Below are positions 31,558 to 43,413 of a stretch of DNA of 64,000 nucleotides, one piece after another. Below the pieces are notes generated by a model. It was not told the DNA's origin. It searched no databases and worked only from the letters and a program-made list of their open reading frames with translations. Position numbers and translations under genes: made by a program. Each line of letters opens with the position of its first letter. Position 1 is the first letter of the stretch. The stretch spans positions 65,246,496-65,310,495 of the forward strand of contig CM043970.1 in the NCBI GenBank assembly GCA_014529385.2. The letters run 5' to 3'. This stretch comes from Adiantum capillus-veneris (taxonomy: Eukaryota; Streptophyta; Polypodiopsida; Polypodiales; Pteridaceae).

Positions 31558-32535
31558 TGTCACGTGCATATCTAACCCTATGCGCATGTGGACAAGCTAC
31601 TTCATGACAAGGGTTCAGTTAGCTTAGGAAGTGTTTTGGCACCTTTGTGAGTCTATTCGCAGACCATGCATGTCCGGACACTTAGAGTAGTTGCATTTCC
31701 TTTGGTTGCACACAGCATGATCATCAGAATTACAGCCAGTAGTCATCATGAGCATTTTACAGTGCTCAAAACCCATTTTCCCTGTTTTAGCCATTTTTCA
31801 CGTATTATTAATAAGTGACTTTGTTGGGAAATTGGGTAGGGCAATTCTGGTAAGTCAATATGTAAGAAAAGCTAGCGCTAGCACTCTCTGGCAGAAGAGG
31901 CAGCAGGGACCCAGTGTCTGGCAGTGCACCTTCTTAGCAAGACCCCCGGCAGGAACTCCTAGCGTTTTTCAGCCATGAAGACAACCTAGCGTTTTTAGCA
32001 TTTGCTAATCACCCTGGCGTTAGCAGATTCATAGCAGACTCCCTGGCGTTTTTGCAGCAGACAACAAATCAGCCCATCGTTTTTGCAATTGCAGACTACC
32101 ATCAGCGTTTTGCAGATTCTTGGCGACAGAACCTTCACTTGCATCAACGTTTTGCATTTTCAACAGTTAGATTCCGTACCGCAGCCCCCAAACCTCGCAG
32201 ACCTCACCTTTCCGCAGTAGATCCTCGCCGCACGGTCAAATCAGCCACCGTTTGCAAATTCAGCCGGCCATTCGCAGATTTCAGCATCTGCGTTTTCAGC
32301 GCATCGTCGTCATCGCCATCGTCACCGACATAGAGTCAGAATTCAGCAGATACAAGATTTGCAGTTTTCAGCCCCTATCTTTTTCAGTTTTCATTCGTCT
32401 CGTCGTCGTCATCGTCGTCGGCAAGGCCATTGCATTTAGACCATTGTACGAGGATTGTGCAATCAATAGTAGACCTCTCTCGGCATAGAGAGTGGGGCCC
32501 TTGGAGGAGGGTTTGACAACATTCTGGTGTCGTAT

Positions 32536-32569
<34 letters not shown>

Positions 32570-32735
32570 CTCAACACCTTCATTCACAGTGTTATCCACT
32601 TTGTTTGTGATCATCTGCACTCTCTCACTAAAGGAACGGAAGGCTCTCCCTTCCGTAAGTAAAAGGAACCCTTGAGCACAGTTCGGAGCACTCATCTTGA
32701 GCAAAGTTCAACATTCACTTCCGCAGCACCTTACA
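31558..32735 (+). repeat. A1 3' LTR (1178 bp)
   Basis: TGTCACGTGCATATCTAACC to GCAGCACCTTACA. U3 contains at least nine GCGTTTT-type motifs (31960-32300). R/U5 has a GTC/ATC triplet patch near 32395-32420, a CT run and 'AAGTAAAAGGAACCCTTGAG'. Confidence 0.9.
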
Positions 32736-32954
32736 GTCAATAATAGTGCCATGACATTGGTCTTAACTGTTTGAGCTTTGGATGCAGAAGCACTACAACC
32801 ATACATTTCCTTAGACCGAAGTTTCTACTACCCTGGGTTTTATTTTAAATGGGAGGGAATGTCATTATTACATCTTGTCCTAGTTGCAGATACGAGAAGT
32901 GACATGCTAAGGAGAACCCCTACGCTTCGATGGTCACGACTCTTTGTTCTAGAG
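32736..32954. other. Spacer between A1 and A5
   Basis: 219 bp of sequence not shared with the A family. Contains 'AAATGGGAGGGAATGTCATT', which resembles a PPT/LTR junction, but nothing further supports that. Confidence 0.3.
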
Positions 32955-34129
32955 TGTCACGTGTACATCTTACCCTATGTGCATGTGGACAAGCTATCTC
33001 AGGTCTAGGGTTTAACTCATCTTAGGAAGTGTTCTGGCACCTTTGTGAGCCTGTGCGCATGCCGTGCATGTCCAGGCACTTAGAGTAGTTGCATATCCTC
33101 TGGTTGCACACAACATGATCATCAGCATGACACTCAGCACCCATCGTGAGCATTTTACAGTGCACAAAACCCATTTTCCCTATTTATCCATTTTTCATTT
33201 TTTTTTAATAAGTGACTTTGTTGGGAAATTGGGTAGGGCAAATTTGCTAAGTTCTATAAAAGAAACCTAGCGCTAGCACTGTCTAGCAAAAGAGGCAGCA
33301 GAATCCACCAACTTATAGTGAACCTTCTCAGCAAGACCGGCAGGAGGCCTAGCGTTTCCAGGCAACAACAAATGAAGACCGGCGTTTTGGCTACAGTTTT
33401 AGCCTAGCGTTTTCAACAGCTCCAGATCAACCTTGGCGTTAGCAATTGCAGATCAGGACCAGCGTTTTTGCTACAGATACCCCTGGCGTTTTTGGTTGCA
33501 GATCAGCATCAGCGTTTTGCAGTTTGCCGGCATCAGATCAGCCCCTAGCATCAGCGGTTTCAGTTTTCAGCACTTGGACTCCGCAAGATCAGCCCCAAAC
33601 CTCGCAGATCTCACCTACCTGCAGTAGGTCTTCGCCGCACCATCAGATCAGCCAGCGTTTTCAGTTTCAGCCCGCTGTCCGCAGATTTCAGCATCTTCGT
33701 TTTCAACGCATCGTCATCGCCATCGCCGTCCTCGTCGACACAGTGTCAAAATTCAGCAGTTAGCAAATTTGCAGATTTCAACCCCTAGCGTTTTCAGATT
33801 TCAGCCCGTCTCGTCGTCGACATCGTCGGCAAGTCCATTGCATCTAGACCATTGTACCAGAGTTGTGCAATCAATAGCATAGACCTCTTCGCCATAGAGA
33901 GGGGGGTCCTTGGAAGAGGGTTTGACAACCGTCTGGTGTCGTATTCTTTTCTCTCTCTCTGAGTCTCAGCACCTTCATTCACAGTGTCATTCACTTTGTT
34001 TGTGATCATCGCACTCCCTCACTAAAGGAACGGAAGGGTCTCCCTTTCGTAAGTAAAAGGAACCCTTGAGCACAGTTCGGAGCACTCATCTTGAGCAAAG
34101 TTCAACATTCATTTCCGCTGCACCTTACA
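32955..34129 (+). repeat. A5 5' LTR (1175 bp)
   Basis: TGTCACGTGTACATCTTACC to GCTGCACCTTACA. At least eight GCGTTTT-type motifs between 33350 and 33660. Confidence 0.9.
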
Positions 34130-34130
34130 T

Positions 34131-34142
34131 TGGTATCAGAGT
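34131..34142 (+). other. A5 primer-binding site
   Basis: TGGTATCAGAGT follows the LTR after 1 nt; one base differs from A1. Confidence 0.8.
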
Positions 34143-34513
34143 TTTGGCAGTGTTGTGTATCACTCAAGGAAAGAACCACAATTTTTTTTTGCTTGTTGTG
34201 GTCGCACGTAACCCAAGTCCACTTGGGCGTGTCAATTCCTAATCGTGTTTTTGAAGAGTGATAGGTAACCGAAGAAAGAAGGGCTTGTCTGGCCTCCCCT
34301 CGTTCCTCTTTTCACTCATTGAGAGCGGACCGTGCACTTAGCGGCCGGCCAATTGACGTCAGGTGGGAAAAAGCAACCTTGGTGTGAGCGCAAGGCCGCC
34401 AAGGGGTGCACCCTTAGGGAAGAGTCGAGCTCGGGTAAGAGAAAAGCCTTCTCTAACACAGATTGCAAGCTAAAGAAAGACCTCAAGAACCAAGAACCTC
34501 AAGGACTCAGTGT

Positions 34514-34692
34514 ATGGTCATCACCCGAAGTGGAATGGATACTTTACGTGAAGGTGATGAGCATGGAGGTGGTGAAGAAGAATTTTCCCCACTAGAAGGT
34601 TTTTCCAACCCTTCCCCTTCCTCATCTACGCCAAGAGTTGCACCAAATCCTATGGAGGCTTTGGTCATGATGACGATGGACATGATGCTACA
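34514..34692 (+). pseudogene. A5 Gag N-terminus fragment
   Basis: ATG at 34514 begins 'MVITRSGMDTLREGDEHGGG', followed by an acidic, Pro/Ser-rich segment and 'MEALVMMTMDMM' at the LTR junction. A3 and A4 have the same start, so this is the true Gag start of the family. The ~370-bp leader upstream is also shared with A3. Confidence 0.75.
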
Positions 34693-35250
34693 TGTCACGT
34701 GCACATCTAACCCTATGTGTACCTGGACAAGCTACTTCATGACAAGGGTTCAATTAGCCTAGCTTAGGAAGTGTTCTGGCACTTTTGTAAGTCTGTTCGT
34801 AGACCGTGCATGCCCAGGCACTTAGAGTAGATGCATATCCTTTGGTTGCACACAGCATGATCATCAGCATTACCATCAGAATCCATCAGGACCATTTTCT
34901 AGTGCACAGAACCTATTTTCCCTATTTTAGCCATTTTTCACTTATTATTTTTAAGTGACTTTTGTTGGGAACTGGGTAGGGCAATTTAGCCAAGCTTGTA
35001 TAAAAGAAAACCTAGCGCTAGTGGTTTCTGGCAGAAGAGGAAGGGGAGAGCAGATGCATCTAATTGCAGCAAGCCCTCTAGAGACCTTCTCAAGCAAGAA
35101 CCTCCACAGCCCCCTTGGCGTTTTTCAACAGCCACATACATCGGCGTTGTTCAGCCAGCCCAACACAACGTTTTTGGACTACAACAGGCAACGTTTTCAT
35201 CCTTGGCATGCTGGCGTTTGCAGCCTGCTGTCCCCGATAGAACCAAGCAG
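34693..35250 (+). repeat. A5 3' LTR, 3'-truncated
   Basis: TGTCACGTGCACATCTAACC onward, through several GCGTTTT-type motifs, losing similarity to the other A LTRs at about 35220-35260. Confidence 0.8.
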
Positions 35251-36185
35251 CAGCTAAATAACTTTGGATCTTCATGGGTGGTGGTGCAACTCATATTAGA
35301 GGCCATCACATGGCTTCCTTCACTATTTTCCTTGGGGTTAAGTCTAGATAAAGTAGCCAAATCTGTATAGATTCATCAAGACGATGAATCCTCAAGAGGG
35401 GGGATAACTGTAGCTTTTACAGGATACAAGATCTTGATGTGAAAAAACTTTAAATGTTGTGATAATGGTAACAATATTCTCAAATAAACTATCTATCAAT
35501 CAGCTCATAGCCAATTGTTGCATTATCCATAAGCTCTTGCATGGTTGTAACCCTTTTTGAAAGGCAATACTCTTCTAGTGGTGAAGGTAACCCAATAGTG
35601 TATCTCTTACACTTGATCTTCTATCTTTGATGTTATAACTTGTAGTTTCCAAATCAGTCTTTCAATTTAATGGCATCAATAATGATCGATGCTTCTACTA
35701 CCTGCGCTTCTTCTTGTATTTATTATGTTTTGGTGCTCTAATAGCTTGTACATTTTGTGAATTATTTAATAAAAAGAAACTCCATTTCTTAACCATTTTA
35801 GCCTCGGTCAAAACTTTGAAACTTCGGTTTTTCCATGTTTGTTTCTTGTTGCTACTATGGTCCATCTGTAAGAGATTGTACTTTGAGAAAAGATGTACGA
35901 TAACTACGAGTGAAAATATTCTTAAAAGCTTGCCATGTCCTCGGTGTCATGATTGTGACGTATATTTCATCCGTATGTTACCTTCTTGCATTTGATCCTG
36001 TTGCAGATACGAGCATGGGCTAGAATGGAGACTCTTGTCCTTGAAAGGGTGCATCTCTTACACCTCTTCATCAAATGGTTGCACCCTTACACCGAATGGT
36101 GATGTCTGTCACAAACGGGAGCGCACACGAATAATCAACAAGCTGAAAATAAATATTGGGGACCAGAAGATGGGTTGGTTCCCCT

Positions 36186-36211
36186 CCCCCCCCCCCCCCC
36201 CCCCCCCCCCC
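36186..36211 (+). repeat. Poly-C run
   Basis: 26 consecutive cytosines. Such runs are rare in plant DNA and often mis-sized in assemblies. Confidence 0.9.
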
Positions 36212-36616
36212 TTTTAAAGAGAATCTTTATTAGGGAGAATCTTTTTTACAAGCACAAGAACCGGAGTAACCCCTCCATTCTAAATCTAAGACTTGATGGT
36301 CAATTCCTTTCCGTGCGGGAAATTCTAAGAGATGAGCTCTCCATTCCGTTTGCAAACGAAGTGTGAAATTCCGCAGACCGTTCTTGGTTCCGTTTTCGAA
36401 ATCCCTGAGAATAGGGCGAGGCCTCCTTGCTCCTTCTTCATAACGGAGTACCTGTAAAAAGCACAAACACAGAACCACAACTCGAAAATCGTATTCACAA
36501 TCGTTACCTGTCGCTCCAAGTGTGGAAAAAGGGAAATCCGTGCTTTGTCTTCCCGCGAGTACTTGCAAAATCTTGGCAGTAACACTCCTCTGCTCTAGCG
36601 CTGGCAAAATTGGGGT

Positions 36617-36623
<7 letters not shown>

Positions 36624-36674
<51 letters not shown>
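36624..36674 (+). repeat. (GA)n microsatellite
   Basis: A pure GA run of about 51 bp. Confidence 0.95.
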
Positions 36675-36676
<2 letters not shown>

Positions 36677-37261
36677 TTTTTCCAGCCCACACTAGTAGCG
36701 TTGGTCTTTTATTGTAGAGCCTTGCTTTATTTAATTATTGGATATTAAGTGGGCGGTTGTTCAATTTTAAGAATGATGTGAACCTGTTAAAAACTTAGTG
36801 AGTTGAAAATTGATGCTATACGACACTTCCTAGGCGTCTCTAGATGCAATTCTCAGGCAGTGATACAATGCAAATACAGATTCCTCGCGGGAAAGCATCT
36901 GATTTTCCCGGAAAGCAATTAAGAATATTTTTTTTTTAGTAAAAGCTTCTTAGAACCCATCCTTTATTCTTGTGCTTGCATCTTTACGTGTACTCCTTTT
37001 CCCAGATCGATTTCTTGCCAGACCAATAGAATATTTCCTTTCTGATGCTCTTGTCGTTCTCATGTGACGCATCAAGAATATCCACTTTTTGGTCTCTCCC
37101 ACCGAACTAACGGTACAATTTCTTCGCGATGCTTAATGTCACCCAATTATGACAAATTTGAGTTGTCCGTTCTTGATGGCTCTAATCAATTCCAGCAGAT
37201 CTACATTTCCTAACATATACAGTTCAAGTGGACACATTTAAATATCCTAATTTCAATATAT

Positions 37262-38395
37262 AATGTGCAGCGGAAGGGAATGATGGTGTATGGCTCGGAT
37301 GAGTGAACAGTAAGTGCTCAAGGTTCCTTTTATCGACGGGAAGGGAGAGCCTTCCTTGACTTAATGAGAGAATGTGCAAGGAACAAACACGAGAGTGGAA
37401 TGCAAACTGTGAATGAGTGTGCAAGAGAGTGCTAGAGAGAGAGAGAAGAGATGACACCAGATCGGGTCCCATATCCCCCTCCAAGGGTCCCCCCTCTCTA
37501 TTGCTAGAGGTATTTGCTTTAGATTGCACAAAGTCTGGTACAATGCTTCTTGATGCTATGGTATTGATGATGACTATGTCGACAACGACGATGGAGATTG
37601 TGACGATGACGACGAAGGTGTCTTCGTCAAGTTCGGGATCTGCGACGAAGGTGTCGCCGTCAAGATAGGGATCTGCGATGACGACGAAGATGTCGACGAC
37701 GATGATGGTGTCGACCATGACGACGACGTCAAGGCTGAAAACGCTAGATAGTCTGCTACTATGGCGTACTGCGGCCTGGATTTGCAACCGCTTCGCTGGG
37801 CGAGGGCTGAAATGCAAAAACGTTGGCTGATCTGGCTGAAATCTGGAAACGCTAGGCTGATCTGTGTCTTGATAGGGAAACTAGCGAGGGTCTGCAACCG
37901 GGTGGGAGCAGGTTCTCGCGAGGCTAAGGGCTGGAAACTGAGACGTTGATGAAGGCTGAAAACGCTGAGGATGGATCTCCAAAAACGCTGGGGTAAGGTG
38001 TCTCGTTGCACTCTGCACTTGTGCACTAAGCTTGTCTTCTGTCTTCTACACTTCTCTGGCGCTTGAGGGTTTCATTTAGAGGAATTATATTCTGGGTAGG
38101 GCAAGCTTCCCAACAAACTTAAAAAAAGAATTCTGAAAGTCACTTTAAATAAAATGACTTATAAGAGGTGTTTCCCATGCTGTCGTAAAACTGGGTCATT
38201 GTGGTGGAAAATGCTCATGCTTGGTACTGACTACTGATGCTGATGATCCTAGGTTGTGCAATCAGAGGGTATGCAGCTACATGCACGGCCTGCGCACAAG
38301 CTCACAAAGGTGCAAGAACACTTCCTAGGCTTCCTAAACCCTAGCAGTAGGAACAACTTGTCCATGTACACATAGGGTTACATGTGCGCGTGACA
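37262..38395 (-). repeat. A2 3' LTR
   Basis: On the plus strand runs from 'TGTGCAGCGGAAGGG' to 'CGCGTGACA'. Contains many AAACGCT motifs (the reverse of GCGTTTT) and a GAC/GAT triplet patch at 37570-37735. Confidence 0.85.
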
Positions 38396-40217
38396 TCCCC
38401 CGCTTTTCAAGGTGAGATATTGGTATCGAGTTGTATGGCGTTTGTAAATTCCGCAAACAACTCTTGGAATCTTGCGAAGAACCCTTTGCCGGCCCACTCT
38501 GCTGCGTGGGTCGAGCGATACGTGAAGTTCATGAAGGTCGGCAATGCTTGCTTTTTTGGGCTGCGTCGAAAGCAACACAAAATTATCTACTACGGCTCCA
38601 ATGGTTCAACTTCGTCTATGGTCGTGGGTCCACCTTCTTCAAGAATCTCCATTGAGGAATATTCCTGAAACCACTTCAAACACAAAACCATAAACATACC
38701 CGTTCTATGTAGAGTGATTGCAAAACGACTAATCTTCCTAAATGACTGTGCATGCAATGCAGATGAACAAAGTGACGGAGTGCCAAACCGTTCACCAAAC
38801 ACACGCAAAAAGTGAGACCAAAACTTGACCTTTCGACCTAAACCTATCAATTGTGGCAAGTCACAACAGAAAAATCCTCAAATGAGAGAATCGTTTATCA
38901 ATACCTCAGTGTTTGAGAAAGATGTGTCTAAGCTTAGGCTTAAGCCGATTGAAAATCGAGATTAGCCGGTTGCAAAGGATGGCAAAGGAGAGAAAACCCG
39001 ATAAAATATACTAGAAAATAGTTTGAATATTTTGCAAATTAAAAAATTTCTACTAGTATTTCCATTTTGTATTTGTATAAGGAGGAAACTTGCCGCTTAG
39101 ACAAAAAAGACTTTCTCGAAGACTGCATCATAAGATCAAACTCCTATGATATTTGTTTAATGTCTTGATCTCTAAAGTCATTTTCAAGCATGCAGAGAAA
39201 GTAAATGCTGCCTTGGAGAATAGCTTTCTATTCCAAAGTTTTAGCTTTCTATTCAAAAGACTTGTCTCTCAAAGAAGGTACACTTGTCTCTCAAAGAAGG
39301 TGATGTAAGCAAACAAAAAGGAAAACAATATTATTTTACAAAGACCCTTGCCATGTGGCGCTCATCTAGCCAAAGAATCCAATGGCCTGAGTCTTGCAAC
39401 AACCTTGCACAATGAACCCCCAAAAAGATATTTTAATGCTTTCAAATAAGCATAGAAAATAATTAAACAATTTAGTAAAGTGATGCTTGATGGACAATTG
39501 TGCTCGTGCTTTTTTTGTGACTGTGTCATGCCAAGGAATAAAAATGGAAAATCGATTGACAAAACTGACAGTCGTGAAACATTGTGAATTCCTTGAAAAC
39601 AAAGCTTCTTTCTTTTCGAGAGTGATCCGCATACATCCATGCTTATCCGTGAGTGAATCATGTGCTTTGTGCAATACGGCATGCCTGTGGGAAGGGGACA
39701 CATAAAGACGGTGATGAAAATACAAGAGACCGTCACAAATGAGAAACTCGAACAATGCGTATTGACTAGTCATGTGAAGACAAATTACTTTGTGAATGGG
39801 TTTCGTGGATCTCGACTCGAGAGCCAAGATCGGTCGTGCACGACTGATCGTATCTGTAATGAGGTTAGCTTCACTAGAAACATCATCATCCAAACCATCA
39901 TCCTTACGAACAATCACATCTCTATCATGCAAAAAATGTGTGTCCTGTTCGGAGAAGACATGACAGCAAGAGTTCTTTTTATGCAACGACTCATGCTTTT
40001 CTAAACTATGGGACTGTGTACTGAGAGAAACAATCATACTACGTGTATTAACCTCTTGTGAATCATGAGAGTGAGAGACTAATGGCAAAGAAGGAATGTT
40101 CTTGTCACAACGAAGGACCACGAGAGGTGCTCCTTCAACCGTGAGAGAGAGAGAGTGTGTTTTCTTTCCAATGAATGCGTGAATTATAACTTTAAACCAC
40201 TTAATGCCAAAAATCAA
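38396..40217 (-). pseudogene. A2 ORF-X, split by an insertion and frameshifts
   Basis: The upstream part reads 'HMTSQYALFEFLICDGLLYF', 'HRLYVSPSHRHAVLHKAHDS', 'HGCMRITLEKKEALFSR' and 'PWHDTVTKKARAQLSIKH', then is cut by ~600 bp of unrelated DNA. It resumes at 38859 with 'MPQLIGLGRKVKFWSHFLRV', 'PSLCSSALHAQSF', 'GMFMVLCLKWFQEYSSMEIL' and 'TIDEVEPLEP'. The C-terminal KFKYR region survives in another frame near 38530. The protein matches A1, A3 and A4 across its length. Confidence 0.6.
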
Positions 40218-40320
40218 ATCACATCCTTTGAGAGGAGAAACTACAAAACGACGTCAAAAACCGACATTTTGAACTAACACTGTCACTTGAGGACATTCAT
40301 GTGTGAGCGAAGAGTGTATG

Positions 40321-40545
40321 CTAGGAGCAAAGCCGCCGGCCGGAGATCTCAATGGGATCCATGGGGAGAGCTTCTAAACGTGCGCTCTTCACAAGAGAGT
40401 CACTAATCACATCGTTCATACTACCCGAATCAAACAAGACCACCATGCGTGTACTATTCACATGACCATAACACAAGATGAGAGACTCATCTACATGATC
40501 ATGAGAAACTTCAAACACATTAGTGTGCTCACTGAGTGCATTCAC
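40321..40545 (-). pseudogene. A2 protease fragment
   Basis: Contains 'VVLFDSGSMNDVISDSLV'. This copy has D-S-G-S, the ordinary retropepsin triad, unlike A1 and A3, which have D-P-G-S. The frame breaks at 40321, and the second half of the protease is only partly readable. Confidence 0.75.
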
Positions 40546-40589
40546 AGATGATGTGGGTTCGGTGGGATCTTTTGTGGGTTCTTAGGGTC

Positions 40590-41404
40590 TTCTTTCTTAG
40601 GACAATCTCGTTTTATGTGACCTTTAGTGTGACATTCAAAACATCTTTTGTCTCGTGCGTATTCGGCTCGTTCTTCAAGAGTTAACCAACCTCCTATGAT
40701 TCCTTAAGTAGATTTTTCATCAGGTGTCAACTTAGGGGTGTCCTGAGTTTTAGCCTTACCTTTATCATCATTGTGAGACTTCTGTGCTCTGGGTGTAGAA
40801 GAAGAATTACCGTCATTCTTACCCATGGTCTTACCGTGCTTACCATTCGGTTGGTCTTACGAAGTACTCGACTTGTTCTCCTTCGGCTTGCTTTGTTGTG
40901 CTTCATTTCTTGTGCTAAGGCAATTCGGACTGCGTCATTATAGTCCTTAGGGCTGAAAACTTGCACATTGACTTTGACGTACTCGTTTAAGCCAAAGAGG
41001 AAAGCCTCCTTGCGATCCTCATCAGACTTACGTAATTGCACGCCAATTTGCAAAGTACGGTTAGAAAAAGACATAACAGGGGATCCATTTTGCTTAAGAC
41101 TACACCAATTTTCTATTAAACGATCAAGGTACTGTGGTGGCATGAAGAGAGCCTTGAGCTTGTCTTGGAAGACCCAACTCAAAGAGGGGGGTTTGTCTTC
41201 CTTAGCATGCTCAAGATGCTTGGCCATTTGTGACTCTTGCCAAGGTTGATACCAATTAATGGCATCACCTGCTAGGTACGTGGCAGTAGTCAAAACTTTA
41301 CTGTTACTTGTTTTCTTGACATTCGTAAAGTTAGCATTAAATTGATGCCACCAAGAATGAATCAAAGAAGCATCCATCTTACCATCATACTTACTAAACG
41401 TCAA
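40590..41404 (-). pseudogene. A2 Gag and zinc knuckle
   Basis: Capsid-like region begins 'MTFSKYDGKMDASLIHSWWH' at 41404 and includes 'YLAGDAINWYQ', 'FQDKLKALFMPPQYLDRL' and 'KQNGSPVMSFSNRTLQI'. The ATG is internal: A3 shows that Gag extends upstream. A frameshift near 40860 leads to the knuckle 'CFECHTKGHIKRDC' at about 40600-40645. Confidence 0.8.
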
Positions 41405-41408
41405 CTTC

Positions 41409-42548
41409 TGTAAGGTGCAGCGGAATGAATGTTTGCGCTTTGCTCAAGATGAGTGCTCCGAACTGTGCTCAAGGTTCCTTTTGTTCTTATGGAAGGGAGA
41501 GCCTTCCGTTCCTAATGAGAGAATGCTATGATCACAACAAAGTGAATGGACACTGTGCGTGCAAGTGTATGAGACTGAAAGATAGAGAGAGAAGAGAGAT
41601 ACGACACCAGAGACGTAAAACCCTCCTCCGAAGGCCCCACTCTCGTCGGTGGCGAGAGTGGTCTACTATCGATTGCACAAGTGGTACAATGATGGTGCAA
41701 TGGATTGATGTAACTTGGGACTATGTCGGTGACGACGACGGGGATGACGACGACCAATTAAGGGCTGAAATCTGCGGTCTTCTATCTGCTGTCCATAAAA
41801 ACGCTACGACTGAAAATCTGGGACTGATTCGGGTGGCTGAAAACTCTGTTTTGGCTGTGTTTTTGAGGGCTGAAAATGGGGATCTTCTGCAAGTGGCTAG
41901 GGCTGAATCTGCAGTTTTCCTAATGGCTGAAAATGCTGGTCCATCTGCTGCCAATGAGGCTGAAAATAAAAAACGCTGATGTTCCTTGTAGCGTTAGTGA
42001 AAACGCTGGGTACTTGGAAGTGTTGGCGATGAGAAGAACTGAAAACGCCAGGGCTAGGGGCTTGAGGTTGACCAAAATGCCAGGCTGAATGTGGGTGCTG
42101 AAGGTATGGCCAAAACGCAAAGGGTGTAGAGGTTCTTGATGGTTCCTGCTGAGAAGATGCCTGTTGAGCGGGGAGCTCTTGCTGCCTCTTCTGCCATTGA
42201 GTGCTAACTTGGGTTTGCTTATATACAAACTTAGCAAAATTGCCCTACCTACTTTTGTTGGGAAGTCACTTAAATTAATAAGTGAAAAATGTCAAAAATA
42301 GGGAAAATAGGCTAAATGCATTGGAAAATTCCCCTAACTGATTCTAAGGGATTCTGATGGGAATACTGATGATCATGCTGTGTGCAACCAGAGGATATGC
42401 ATCTATACCAAGTGACTGGGCATGTACGGTCTACGAATAGACTCACAAAAGTGCCAGATCACTTCTAATCTAGACCGACTGGACTGACTGAACCTTGTTA
42501 TGCTGTAGCTTGTCCACGGACACATAGGGTTGGATGTGTCACGTGACA
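41409..42548 (-). repeat. A3 3' LTR (1140 bp)
   Basis: Plus strand TGTAAGGTGCAGCGG to GTCACGTGACA, flanked by the PPT complement on its right. Rich in AAAACGC motifs (41765-42125). Confidence 0.9.
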
Positions 42549-42559
42549 TCCCCTCCTTT

Positions 42560-43275
42560 TCAAAGTGAGGTACTGGTACCGAACTGTATGGCGTCGAGGG
42601 AGATTGCCAATAGCATTCGGAATCTTGGAAGGAACTCTTCGCTGGCCCACTCTGATGTGTGGGTCGTGCGGTACTTGAACTTCACAAAGGTTTGCGCTTG
42701 CTTCTGTGGGCCACGCCGAAAGCGACACAAAGTCTTCTGTGGCTCCTTCGATGCTTCAACTTCGTTGAGAGTCATGCTTCTTTCTTTAAGAATCTCCATG
42801 GCTGAAAATTCCTGAAACCATTTCCAACACAAAACCATGAACATACCCATTCCATGTAAAGTGAGCGGAAAAAATCTTGTCTTCGCTAAAGACTGTGCAT
42901 GCAATGTAGATGAACAAAGAGACGCAGTGCTAACCCGTTCACCACATACACGCAAACAATGAGATCGAATCATTATCTTTTGATCTAGAGCAATCAACTT
43001 TGGCAATTCACAACGGAAATGCCCATGCTTGGTGCTCATACTTTCATGTGCTCTTTCTACAAATGTGTCATGCCACGGAAGAGACATGGAATGCGACTTC
43101 CTTGAATGCATACTTTTCAGCTTTTCATGAAAAATCCGCATACATTCGTGCTCATCCATGAGTGAAACATGCTCAATGTACAATGTCATGCCTAGGAAAA
43201 GGGATCACATAAACACGCTGACTAAAATACAGGAAACGATCACGAATGAAATACTCGTACAATGCGTGCGTATCA
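42560..43275 (-). pseudogene. A3 ORF-X, nearly continuous
   Basis: An upstream piece reads 'MIDTHALYEYFIRDRFLYFS' and 'RVYVIPFPRHDIV'. After one frame change a 209-residue frame (43189-42560) gives 'MDEHECMRIFHEKLKSMHSR', 'SLPWHDTFVERAHESM', 'HFRCELPKLIALDQK', 'TASLCSSTLHAQSL', 'GMFMVLCWKWFQEFSAMEIL' and the C-terminus 'VKFKYRTTHTSEWASEE', stopping just before the PPT. This copy best shows that ORF-X fills the space between protease and PPT and has a chromodomain-like end. Confidence 0.65.
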
Positions 43276-43413
43276 ATCATGCGAACACATAATACTTCCT
43301 GTGAGGATTCTTTGGACCTAGGCTCGAGAGCCAAGGTCGATTCTTCGTGATTGATCGAATCTGCAACGAGGTTAGCTTCGCTAGCAAAAGCATCAACTAA
43401 CCCTTGTGAACAA

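Larger units (their letters stand above)
28905..32735 (+). mobile_element. A-family non-autonomous LTR retrotransposon, copy A1
   Basis: Truncated 5' LTR (about 28905-29403), primer site at 29405, gag-pro (29511-30818), ORF-X (30815-31547), polypurine tract, and a full 1178-bp 3' LTR (31558-32735). No RT, RNase H or integrase catalytic core lies between protease and PPT. With its 5' LTR truncated, no TSD can be checked. The same architecture recurs in A2 and A3. Confidence 0.85.
32955..35250 (+). mobile_element. A-family copy A5, internal deletion derivative
   Basis: Complete 5' LTR (32955-34129), primer site, leader and the first ~60 codons of Gag, then a direct jump at 34692/34693 into the 3' LTR, which is cut off near 35250. 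Only 563 bp of internal DNA remain, so the element encodes nothing useful. Confidence 0.85.
35251..37261. other. Gap region: possible LTR-element end, no clear gene
   Basis: 'GATGAATCCTCAAGAGGGGG' at 35382-35401 followed by 'GATAAC' and TGTAGC looks like the end of a gypsy polyprotein, PPT and LTR start, but no matching LTR was found. The rest holds no recognisable gene. The minus strand at 36230-36622 has a 130-codon frame without known domain. Confidence 0.35.
37262..41408 (-). mobile_element. A-family copy A2, 5' end lost
   Basis: Minus-strand copy with 3' LTR (37262-38395), ORF-X, protease, zinc knuckle and Gag, ending at 41408 where the A3 LTR begins inside Gag. Its leader and 5' LTR are missing. 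Its LTR is closer to that of A4 than to A3. About 600 bp of foreign AT-rich sequence (about 38880-39475) interrupts ORF-X. Confidence 0.8.

Noticed and set aside
36452-36507. Minus-strand GT..AG pair that could be an intron joining two protein-like segments (36230-36622)
   Set aside because: 56 bp is shorter than normal plant introns, neither frame matches a family I know, and the neighbourhood has no other gene evidence.
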